Shown piece after piece: positions 1 to 5,953 of a stretch of DNA of 7,068 nt. Source of the stretch: an uncultured archaeon (GTDB lineage: Archaea > Halobacteriota > Methanosarcinia > Methanotrichales > Methanotrichaceae); NCBI GenBank assembly GCA_902385025.1, contig CABMDX010000319.1:1-7068 (forward strand). The letters are read 5' to 3'. Position numbers and translations under genes: made by a program. Below the pieces are notes generated by a model that did no database searches, was not told where the DNA came from, and saw only the letters and a program-made list of their open reading frames with translations. Each line of letters opens with the position of its first letter. Position 1 is the first letter of the stretch.

Positions 1-13
1 AGAAATCATATCC

Positions 14-931
14 ATGGAGCGAAAAGAGGAGATGGTCGAGCGCTACGCAGGCCTTGTGCGCTACGAGATAAAATCTGAGATTTATGGATGCTGCATAAAG
101 CTATTGACCGCTTCTTCACCCATAAAGGATCAGTGGGAGGAGAGTTTCTATTCTGCTTCACAGAGCATGCGCTCACATGGGCGGCTCTATGTGCTGCAGG
201 ATAGGAGTATAGCAGAAAATCAGGTTTACTACGATCCGCAGTCCAAGACATGCTTTCTCTTCAATATGGATTATTATGGCTGGGTAAAATCTCTGGCCTT
301 GAGCGTGGCAGGAGACACTCTGGAGGATGAGCACGGCATCTACTCCGTGCATGGAGCCTGCCTGGATATACGCGGCAGGGGCATGTGCATGCTGGGGGGC
401 TCTGGGGCTGGCAAGACCACTCATACATATGGCCTCCTCCGCGATCCCAGGACGCGAGTGGTCTCTGACGACTGGTTCTTTGCCCGAATTTATGGGGAGG
501 ACGTCCTGGCATACGGCTCGGAGAAGAATTTCTACATTCGAGCCGATCTGGCTGACATCTGGAAGGAGTTCTCGGGCCTCGTGGAGAAGGCGGTCTTCGA
601 TGAAAAAGGTCGGGCCGTGGTGGATCTGCGATGGGTGATTGGCAAAGGGCGCATTCTGCCGCTCACAACGCTCGAGAACGTGATTTTTCTCAAGAGAGAT
701 CCGGAGGAGAGAGAGACTCTGCGCGCGCTGGAGCCCGAGGAAGCGCTGGCAATACTGGAGGCTAACGGCTACTTCAACCCACACTTCCTGGTGCACAGCG
801 ACTACAAGCGCAAACTCCGCAGTCGGTTCTTCCGGCAACTGCTAGGGCGAGCGAACGTGCATGAGATAAACACCAGCGGGACGCCTGAGGAGAGCCAGAG
901 GGTGATAAGGGAGCTTGTGGAAAATAAATGA
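14..931 (+). CDS. HprK/PEPCK-like P-loop kinase-fold protein
   Basis: A 305-residue protein of the HPr kinase / PEP carboxykinase-like P-loop fold. Residues 113-136 hold the signature: a His-Gly-Ala strand, then a Walker A loop GGSGAGKTT (128-136). VVSDDW (149-154) follows, and the paired Asp match the metal/phosphate-binding Asp-Asp of HprK (ADDR) and PEPCK (GDDE). The first ~100 residues show no motif I recognise. Family knowledge says such proteins bind ATP and phosphorylate a protein or small molecule; the substrate here is unknown and no HPr gene is in the window, so a classic HPr kinase role is unlikely. No membrane segment or signal peptide is seen. The start is the first ATG in the window, but the frame is open to base 2, so the gene may begin further left. 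Another ATG at 32 sits directly against an AGAGGAG, too close to be a normal ribosome site. It ends with TGA and converges on tex. Confidence 0.8.
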   Translation: MERKEEMVERYAGLVRYEIKSEIYGCCIKLLTASSPIKDQWEESFYSASQSMRSHGRLYVLQDRSIAENQVYYDPQSKTCFLFNMDYYGWVKSLALSVAGDTLEDEHGIYSVHGACLDIRGRGMCMLGGSGAGKTTHTYGLLRDPRTRVVSDDWFFARIYGEDVLAYGSEKNFYIRADLADIWKEFSGLVEKAVFDEKGRAVVDLRWVIGKGRILPLTTLENVIFLKRDPEERETLRALEPEEALAILEANGYFNPHFLVHSDYKRKLRSRFFRQLLGRANVHEINTSGTPEESQRVIRELVENK

Positions 932-938
932 CCGCGGG

Positions 939-959
939 AGGGAATCCTGCCCTATTTTT
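939..959 (+). terminator. Possible weak terminator of the kinase-like gene
   Basis: A short hairpin AGGG (939-942) / CCCT (950-953) with a 7-base loop is followed by ATTTTT (954-959), just after the TGA at 929-931. It overlaps the 3' end of tex. The stem is only four pairs, so the T-run may matter more than the hairpin. On the opposite strand the end of tex runs into a T-rich stretch (the complement of 919-929), which could end tex transcripts. Confidence 0.3.
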
Positions 960-3150
960 CCGCGCAGCCCTTTGCCAATCCTTTCATCGATAGCGCTATC
1001 CTCTTCCTCAACAGATCCACTTCCAATACTCTGACGGTTACATTTTGGCGGGCTCTAATCACGTCTGTCGGGCTCCTCACGAATTCGTCGCTCATTTGGC
1101 TGATATGCACGAGACCGTCCTGGTGCACACCTACATCCACAAAAGCACCAAAGGCTGTGACGTTGGTCACGATTCCTGGAAGAAGCATGCCAGCCTTCAG
1201 GTCCTCGATCTTCTCGACTCCCGCAGCAAAGGCAAAGGGCTCGAACACCGCCCTCGGATCGCGTCCCGGTCGAGAGATCTCTTCCATGATGTCCGAAAGG
1301 TTTGCGGCGTTGGAATACATCGATGGATCTATTTTCTTTTGCAGCTCCTCGTTTTTCATCAGATCGTGCACGCTGACTCCGAGATCCTCTGCCATCTTCT
1401 CGACCACGGGATAACTCTCGGGATGAACGGCAGTGTTGTCCAGTGGATTGATGCCCCCTCGTATGCGAAGGAAGCCCGCGGCCTGCTCAAAGGCCTTCGG
1501 CCCCAGGCGCGGCACCTTCCGCAGATCCTGCCTTGAATGGAATAGTCCGTGCTCATTTCTATAATTCACGACTGCCTCCGCGAGCTTTGGTCCAAGACCA
1601 GATACATAGGTCAAAAGCTCCTTGCTTGCTGCATTCACGTCCACGCCCACCAGGTTCACACAGGCCATTGCCACATCATCCAGAGCTCTTCTCAAAGCTG
1701 ACTGGTCCACATCATGCTGATACTGCCCGATTCCGAGAGCCATGGGCTCGATCTTTATCAGCTCCGCCAGAGGATCCATTAGCCTGCGGCCAATAGAGAC
1801 CGCACCACGCACAGTGGCATCCTCCCGAGGAAACTCTTTTCGCGCAACCTCCGAGGTGGAATAAACGGATGCACCAGACTCATTGACCATGACCACGGCA
1901 GCTTTTTTGAGATTCTGCAAGAAGGCTGCAGTCTCTCTTCCGGCTGTGCCATTGCCAACCGCGATCACCTCCACGTGGAAGCGATCGCAGATATCCTGCA
2001 CCCGTTTTCCAGCCTCTTCCTTCCTATTATGCGGCTCATGAGGATAGATCACATCTTTCTTGATCAGACGACCAAGGCTGTCCAACACTACAAGCTTGCA
2101 GCCCGTCCGAAATCCGGGATCCACTGCCAGAACGCACTTCTGTCCCAGTGGTGGCTGCAGGAGAATCTGGCGCAGATTATCTGCAAATACCGCAATCGCC
2201 TTCTCCTCGGCCCGGGACCTCGCCGCGGCCAGCGTCTCGTTTTCCATGGCCGGGCCCAGCAGACGGCTGTAGCTTTCAATTGCCGCCAGGATCACCTGCT
2301 GGGAGGCGGGACCTGCGCCTCTTAGAAAAAGCTCCTGCAGGATTGCTTTTGCCTCCTCTTCTGGAGGGGCCACATGCAGGCCGAGAACTCCGGCTGCGGC
2401 TGCACGCTGCATTGCCAGCAGCCGATGGGATGCAATACCGGATATGGGCTCAGACAAGTCCAGAAGATCCCTGAATTTGGCAGTATCCTCTCCAGCCTCT
2501 GCATACTGCTGTTTTGCCCCACTTTCGTTTTTCTGCAGAGTATTCCGCCCTCTCGCGGCGATGGCCTGCGACCTCAGGATGCCGTCTGACCAGAAGAGCG
2601 TGCGCATCCTGCTGCGTGCCTCAGGGTCTTCGCTTATCCACTCGGCCATGATATCTCGGGCTCCGGCCAGGGCTTCCTCAATTGATGCCACTTTTGAGTC
2701 CGCATTCACAAAAGCCCGGGCCTCTTTTTCCGGATCTAGGCAGCCCCCATCTTCCTGAGAAAATATCATCCTGGCCAGCGGCTCAAGACCGCGCTCGCGG
2801 GCTCTGGTAGCTCTGGTGCGCCTCCTGGGCCGGAAGGGAAGGTAAATATCCTCAAGCTCGCTTAGCGTTTCTACAACCGATAGCTTCTCAGATAGGACGG
2901 GGGTGAGAAGGTCATTCTTGGCCAGAGAATGCATAATAGCTTCTCGCCGCTCGTCAAGCTGTCTGAGCCTTGATAGACGATCGCGAATTTTCGCTATGGA
3001 TACTTCGTCCTGATTTCCCGTGGCCTCCTTTCGATATCTTGCAATGAACGGCAGAGTGGCACCGCTGTCGAGAAGCTCTGCTACAGCCCGGACCTGGAGA
3101 ACGCTCAAATTGGTCTCATGAGCTATTTTTTTGATGTGAGGATCCAACAT
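952..3150 (-). CDS. tex: Tex-family RNA-binding transcriptional accessory protein
   Basis: Tex is a cytoplasmic nucleic-acid-binding factor linked in bacteria to transcription and RNA control. The 732 residues from the ATG at 3150 match the usual ~720-785. Order: helical Tex N-domain (about 1-190) with PFIARYRKEATG early on, the best-known family signature; a YqgF/RNase H-like domain from about 335 with AVDPGFRTGC; helix-hairpin-helix repeats at about 505-575 (VSGLGPKLAEAV and VPRLGPKAFEQAAGFLRI); and a C-terminal S1 domain at about 650-724 (VTAFGAFVDVGVHQDGLVHIS). The open frame continues to an ATG at 3273, but the extra 41 residues are hydrophobic, unlike Tex, and cross a perfect hairpin, so I chose MLDPHIKK. 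The ribosome site there is weak (AAGATGAC). The stop is TAG. It lies downstream of the cold-shock gene on the same strand, so co-transcription is possible. Confidence 0.95.
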   Translation of the reverse strand: MLDPHIKKIAHETNLSVLQVRAVAELLDSGATLPFIARYRKEATGNQDEVSIAKIRDRLSRLRQLDERREAIMHSLAKNDLLTPVLSEKLSVVETLSELEDIYLPFRPRRRTRATRARERGLEPLARMIFSQEDGGCLDPEKEARAFVNADSKVASIEEALAGARDIMAEWISEDPEARSRMRTLFWSDGILRSQAIAARGRNTLQKNESGAKQQYAEAGEDTAKFRDLLDLSEPISGIASHRLLAMQRAAAAGVLGLHVAPPEEEAKAILQELFLRGAGPASQQVILAAIESYSRLLGPAMENETLAAARSRAEEKAIAVFADNLRQILLQPPLGQKCVLAVDPGFRTGCKLVVLDSLGRLIKKDVIYPHEPHNRKEEAGKRVQDICDRFHVEVIAVGNGTAGRETAAFLQNLKKAAVVMVNESGASVYSTSEVARKEFPREDATVRGAVSIGRRLMDPLAELIKIEPMALGIGQYQHDVDQSALRRALDDVAMACVNLVGVDVNAASKELLTYVSGLGPKLAEAVVNYRNEHGLFHSRQDLRKVPRLGPKAFEQAAGFLRIRGGINPLDNTAVHPESYPVVEKMAEDLGVSVHDLMKNEELQKKIDPSMYSNAANLSDIMEEISRPGRDPRAVFEPFAFAAGVEKIEDLKAGMLLPGIVTNVTAFGAFVDVGVHQDGLVHISQMSDEFVRSPTDVIRARQNVTVRVLEVDLLRKRIALSMKGLAKGCAEK

Positions 3151-3250
3151 GTCATCTTCAGGGAGAATTGCATAGATCAAAATGACACTGGTCTGCACTC
3201 TATGAATGCCAAATGGCAGATAGAAAATAGTAATGCTAATACAAAAGGCA

Positions 3251-3267
3251 GGCCAGATGCTCTGGCC
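3251..3267 (-). terminator. Perfect 7-bp hairpin between csp and tex
   Basis: GGCCAGA (3251-3257), a 3-base loop and TCTGGCC (3261-3267) form a perfect inverted repeat. Read on the minus strand it lies about 40 bases after the cold-shock stop codon and about 100 bases before the tex start, followed by TGCCTTTTGT. It could terminate or attenuate csp transcripts, or be an operator or RNA structure in the tex leader. The T-run is short, so the terminator role is tentative. Confidence 0.4.
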
Positions 3268-3306
3268 CATCATCTTTTGGAAATTGAGATAAGATTAATG
3301 TGAATT

Positions 3307-3501
3307 TTACTGCTTTGTTACTTTATCAGCCTTGGGGCCTTTCTCGCCCTCAACTACCTCGAAGCTGACCTTATCGCCCTCAGTTATTGTAACATCCGGC
3401 ATCAGGCCAGTCGCATGAACAAAATAGTCTTTTCCGTCGTCGCCTGCAATGAATCCAAATCTCTTGGTTCTGTTGAAGAATTTTACTGTTCCGGTTACCA
3501 T
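3307..3501 (-). CDS. Cold-shock-domain protein (CspA family)
   Basis: A 64-residue single cold-shock domain, slightly shorter than typical CspA (65-70). These OB-fold proteins bind single-stranded RNA and DNA and act as RNA chaperones. The start reads GTVKFFN, the first strand of the family. The RNP1 motif is KRFGFIAG (13-20) and RNP2 is DYFVHAT (25-31). At position 14 the near-invariant Gly of RNP1 (KGFGFI) is Arg. The C-terminus SFEVVEGEKGPKADKV also fits. The ATG at 3501 is well supported by a GAGGAA ribosome site five bases upstream (3507-3512) and a TATA box at archaeal distance. The stop is TAA. The domain is bacterial in type; it occurs in some mesophilic archaea. It lies upstream of tex on the same strand. 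Confidence 0.95.
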   Translation of the reverse strand: MVTGTVKFFNRTKRFGFIAGDDGKDYFVHATGLMPDVTITEGDKVSFEVVEGEKGPKADKVTKQ

Positions 3502-3506
3502 TCTGA

Positions 3507-3512
3507 TTCCTC
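3507..3512 (-). promoter_or_regulatory. Ribosome binding site of the cold-shock gene
   Basis: On the minus strand this reads GAGGAA, complementary to the 3' end of 16S rRNA, five bases before the ATG. It is the clearest Shine-Dalgarno site in the window and fixes the start. Confidence 0.7.
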
Positions 3513-3538
3513 AGTACGATATCCTGATAGTAGCCGTC

Positions 3539-3546
3539 TATTTAAA
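3539..3546 (-). promoter_or_regulatory. TATA box of the cold-shock gene
   Basis: On the minus strand this reads TTTAAATA, a near-ideal archaeal TATA box, ending 37 bases before the ATG. With the usual ~25 bases from TATA centre to start site, transcription would begin about 16-19 bases before the ATG, leaving just enough leader for the GAGGAA site. Confidence 0.65.
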
Positions 3547-3616
3547 GGTAATGGCGGAAACCGGTTCGTGGATAGCCAAAAGTCGAGTCATTTAGCGATA
3601 GTGATAACTTGCTTTC

Positions 3617-3697
3617 TTAAAGAATATTGATTCCTGGACCGTTCATGCAGATCATTTTTTTGCAGTCGAAAGGCGGAATCTGAAAGATCATCGACAT
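3617..3697 (-). CDS. Possible 26-residue cysteine-containing microprotein
   Basis: A short frame in the gap between the reductase gene and the cold-shock gene, same strand as both, ATG at 3697 and TAA at 3617-3619. The product begins MSMIFQIPPFDCKK and contains two cysteines four residues apart (C12, C17), then MNGPGINIL. The composition looks protein-like rather than random, and it sits about 65 bases after the reductase stop. Against it: no clear ribosome site, several Met codons near the start, and very short length. I do not recognise the family. Confidence 0.2.
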   Translation of the reverse strand: MSMIFQIPPFDCKKMICMNGPGINIL

Positions 3698-3761
3698 GGT
3701 CCGGAAGGCAGGATTTTAGGGCTTATGAAGAGCTGGCATTGGGTATTGGGATCAGTGCAAT

Positions 3762-5084
3762 TTAGACATATCGCTTAAGGATCTTCGCGGCCCGATCCGC
3801 AGCGATGCAGCCTCTAGAGCACTTGCCACAACGAATGCATTTTTTTTCGTCGACTGAAATGGTATCTTCAATGCTGATTGCCTCGCGACTGCAGTTCTTC
3901 TCGCAGATCCTGCATCCCGTGCACATCTGCACTCGCAGAATGGTCTTTGAGATATTTCTCAGCAGCTCTTCTGCCTCAACTTTCCCGGCTATGATCATGA
4001 TATGGCCGCTGGCAAAAACGGTCGCCCTGCCCAGCTCGGACTTGATTGTAGCCGCCCCAAGCTCTTGAGAGTATTTTACAGTTCCGATCATGCTCAGGGC
4101 GCCTGCCACAGCGGAAAATGGATGATTTTGCGGCGCGGAAAGGTTTGCCTCAATGGAGTACTCGAGGCCGCAGGGCGATCTGCCCCTTGCCGCCTGCATT
4201 GAGACTGCATCCTCACCTCCTGTCGAGCAGATCTGTAGATCGATTTTGTGTTCCTTGGCGATCTCTTGCATCTTGGGAGGGTGCCTCTTCCAACGCCAGA
4301 AGCCCCAGTCTACATACCGTCTATCCAGATTGTTCTTCCTGGCCCAATTCATGAGACGGCCAGTCCATTGGTCATATTGCTCGGGATGGGACGACTTCAG
4401 GCTGAAAAATTCGGATTGCAGAGATGCAGGGCATAGCCAGCACCCGATGCGCTCCAGATCCTGCTCATAAAGTGGATTGGGCTCCATTTTATTCCAGTAG
4501 ATATAGAGCATGACCTCCAGGGCCCTCCAGTCACGAATGGGGGATAGGGTGGTCTGGCCTGGAACGTAGGGATTGCGCTCCACTGCCATAATTTTAGAGC
4601 GGTTGAATGATTCATAAATACGCCGGCCCTCGATGGTCACACAGCCTTTTGGATAATTCTCTCGCAGGAAGGTTGTCACCGGGCCGAGCTTATTTGTCTT
4701 GCAGCACCAGCGATAGTCCTTGGCCGGTGGGCCGAAGCTTTTCACCTGATCAAAAAAGTCACCAGCCCCCCGGATCTCTTTCAGCTTCAGCTTTTGAGAG
4801 CGGCACAGCTCCCGCACATATTCCACAGTCTCAGGAAACTCGAGGCCCGTGTTGATGAAGAGCAGATCAATTCCAGGCAGCAGCTTCCGGCAGAGGCAGA
4901 GGGTAGCCAGGCTGTCTTTTCCGCCGCTAAATGAAAGGTTTACGGGCAGCCTGGACCGAGATAGATAAGTTTTCAGCTCTTTTTTAGCGGCTCTTTCCAG
5001 GGCCTTGAGATGCTCCTCGTTGGCAGCGACTATATCATCGAGAGTCTGCGGCCTGCAATCGATCTCAAAATCGTTTTTTGCCAC
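3762..5084 (-). CDS. PAPS-reductase-like PP-loop protein with two [4Fe-4S] ferredoxin motifs (C-terminal part of a split gene)
   Basis: This 440-residue frame resembles the CysH/PAPS reductase family. The PP-loop SGGKDS (53-58) binds ATP or the adenylyl nucleotide. A Cys-Cys pair in YRWCCK (127-128) and GCWLCP (C215, C218) give the CC...CxxC pattern that holds a [4Fe-4S] cluster in APS reductases. A mixed domain at about 305-383 ends in ATVFASGHIMIIAG. The C-terminus has two CxxCxxCxxxC motifs (C388/391/394/398 and C416/419/422/426), a bacterial-type double-cluster ferredoxin that could supply electrons. Known methanogen relatives are fused to an N-terminal zinc ribbon and PUA domain, which lie just upstream here in the same frame behind one TGA. 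The GTG at 5084 is the first usual start codon after that TGA but has no ribosome site, so it may not be a true start. Sulfate-type reduction or RNA thiolation are both possible; substrate unknown. The stop is TAA. Confidence 0.88.
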   Translation of the reverse strand: MAKNDFEIDCRPQTLDDIVAANEEHLKALERAAKKELKTYLSRSRLPVNLSFSGGKDSLATLCLCRKLLPGIDLLFINTGLEFPETVEYVRELCRSQKLKLKEIRGAGDFFDQVKSFGPPAKDYRWCCKTNKLGPVTTFLRENYPKGCVTIEGRRIYESFNRSKIMAVERNPYVPGQTTLSPIRDWRALEVMLYIYWNKMEPNPLYEQDLERIGCWLCPASLQSEFFSLKSSHPEQYDQWTGRLMNWARKNNLDRRYVDWGFWRWKRHPPKMQEIAKEHKIDLQICSTGGEDAVSMQAARGRSPCGLEYSIEANLSAPQNHPFSAVAGALSMIGTVKYSQELGAATIKSELGRATVFASGHIMIIAGKVEAEELLRNISKTILRVQMCTGCRICEKNCSREAISIEDTISVDEKKCIRCGKCSRGCIAADRAAKILKRYV

Positions 5085-5108
5085 ATCTTTTATTCGGATC
5101 GCGAGCGA

Positions 5109-5111
5109 TCA
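5109..5111 (-). other. In-frame TGA interrupting the PUA/PAPS-reductase gene
   Basis: The upstream 184-codon frame and the downstream 440-codon frame are in the same phase and separated only by this TGA plus eight sense codons. The product reads GVVRRRGD, stop, SLAIRIKDV, then the reductase. The post-stop residues look like the closing strand of a PUA domain. One base change from CGA, GGA, TGG or others would give it. TGA is a normal stop at the end of the gene at 14-931. A short hairpin (GATCG/CGATC, 5097-5110) overlaps the codon's last two bases. Confidence 0.8.
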
Positions 5112-5663
5112 ATCTCCTCTCCGCCGGACCACGCCCACGCCTGCATATTTTCCTATTTTCAGAACGATGTTGTCTCCCTCTGAGATCCCTTCGGGCTGGC
5201 TCTCAATATACTCAGGAGACAGCCACTTTCCTTTTATGTGGCCCTTCAACATTGTCTCCTGACATTTCGCGAATCCCCTGATGGCTCTTTTCGCCAACAG
5301 AACCGCGCCCGCGGATTCGAGATCAAGATTGAAGGAACTGCTGGTAATGTCGAACCATAAAGTGGCGATATGTCGCCCATCCAGAATGACCTGATCCCGG
5401 CGATCGATGCCTGCAATCTTATTGAGCAGAATTACCTTGCCATCAAGAAAATCCGCACAGCCATATTTCTGGACAAATAGATCTGACAGGCGCTCTCTTC
5501 CTTTGGCAAAGCAAAGGCGAACGTCGCCAGGCGGCGAGAGCGGAATCTTTTGGCCTGAGCTATTGCAGATGGAGCATTTTTCGGATAGAAGAGGGAGGCT
5601 GCAATTCTGACACCAGAAAAGCTCGCTTTCCCCTGGTGAGAAGGTTCTATTGCGTTCTTGCAT
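5109..5663 (-). CDS. Zinc-ribbon and PUA-domain protein (N-terminal part of the split PAPS-reductase gene)
   Basis: A 184-residue product. Cys18, Cys21, Cys30 and Cys33 form two CxxC knuckles of a zinc ribbon near the N-terminus. The middle, about 45-130, is a conserved-looking region I cannot name. From about 140 the sequence HIKGKWLSPEYIES...EGISEGDNIVLKIG...GVGVV is PUA-like, an RNA-binding fold common in archaeal RNA-modifying enzymes. The domain lacks its usual last strand; that strand appears to be encoded after the TGA at 5109-5111. In methanogens these domains normally precede the PAPS-reductase part in one polypeptide, so this is likely the front of one gene. The ATG at 5663 has no ribosome site but lies about 26 bases below a TATA box, which fits a leaderless transcript. 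Confidence 0.75.
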   Translation of the reverse strand: MQERNRTFSPGESELFWCQNCSLPLLSEKCSICNSSGQKIPLSPPGDVRLCFAKGRERLSDLFVQKYGCADFLDGKVILLNKIAGIDRRDQVILDGRHIATLWFDITSSSFNLDLESAGAVLLAKRAIRGFAKCQETMLKGHIKGKWLSPEYIESQPEGISEGDNIVLKIGKYAGVGVVRRRGD

Positions 5664-5689
5664 GGGTTTGTCTGCAATTTTGGCTGCCA

Positions 5690-5697
5690 GTATTTAA
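5690..5697 (-). promoter_or_regulatory. TATA box of the zinc-ribbon/PUA gene (near-leaderless)
   Basis: On the minus strand this reads TTAAATAC, ending 26 bases before the ATG at 5663. Standard archaeal spacing would start transcription within about 5 bases of the ATG. This agrees with the absence of a Shine-Dalgarno site and suggests leaderless translation. Confidence 0.5.
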
Positions 5698-5761
5698 CTT
5701 GTGGGATTGCGCGAGAATTGAGCGGGCATCGACAATTAACAAGGACAATTGCCGCCGTGCT

Positions 5762-5787
5762 CTTTGGCAGCCTGCATTCAGGCAAAG
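5762..5787. other. Bulged hairpin in the divergent intergenic region
   Basis: GCCTG (5770-5774), loop CATT, CAGGC (5779-5783) forms a stem that can extend by CTTT (5762-5765) pairing with AAAG (5784-5787) across a four-base bulge. It lies about 100 bp upstream of the zinc-ribbon/PUA start and 170 bp upstream of the methyltransferase. It may be an operator or chance. Confidence 0.25.
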
Positions 5788-5903
5788 GATATGAAATAAT
5801 ATGAATAATTCATTGAATTTTAGCATCAAGCAATTGAAAGTGCATGAATTTTTAAGAACAACATTTGAAATGCACGTAGACAGAAATCTTCCGATGTATA
5901 GAC

Positions 5904-5914
5904 ATAAATATATA
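5904..5914 (+). promoter_or_regulatory. TATA box of the methyltransferase gene
   Basis: ATAAATATATA is a strong archaeal TATA-like element. Transcription starting about 25 bases downstream (near 5935) would give a leader of 12-19 bases containing AGGTG (5938-5942), a partial Shine-Dalgarno sequence. The surrounding DNA is AT-rich, so chance occurrence is a concern. Confidence 0.45.
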
Positions 5915-5953
5915 TCGGGACGAAAAGATGTTATAGTAGGTGTGTGATGATTT

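Larger units (their letters stand above)
5664..5953. other. Divergent AT-rich intergenic region
   Basis: This 290-base gap between the divergent PUA and methyltransferase genes holds both promoters, the bulged hairpin, and a 13-base palindrome ATGAATAATTCAT (5801-5813). GTGCAT (5840-5845) and ATGCAC (5870-5875) form an inverted repeat. From about 5790 to the right the DNA becomes strongly AT-rich. A 48-codon frame (5801-5947, +) starts inside the palindrome and ends in two consecutive TGAs just before the methyltransferase; I do not call it a gene. Confidence 0.5.

Noticed and set aside
173..838. Long minus-strand open frame opposite the kinase-like gene
   Set aside because: It lies wholly antisense to a gene with clear motifs and has no recognisable domain.
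1045..1536. 163-codon plus-strand open frame opposite tex
   Set aside because: It is antisense to the well-supported HhH and S1 regions of tex; a shadow frame.
3151..3273. N-terminal extension of tex to the ATG at 3273 (41 more residues)
   Set aside because: The extra residues are hydrophobic and unlike Tex N-termini, and the stretch contains a perfect hairpin; the ATG at 3150 gives the normal family length and start.
5109..5111. TGA as selenocysteine
   Set aside because: No SECIS-like element was seen by eye, the position is at the end of a PUA fold rather than an active site, and nothing in the window suggests the selenocysteine pathway; left open only as part of the read-through question.
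5432..5785. 117-codon minus-strand frame overlapping the zinc-ribbon/PUA gene
   Set aside because: It is out of phase with the CxxC-bearing frame and shows no domain.
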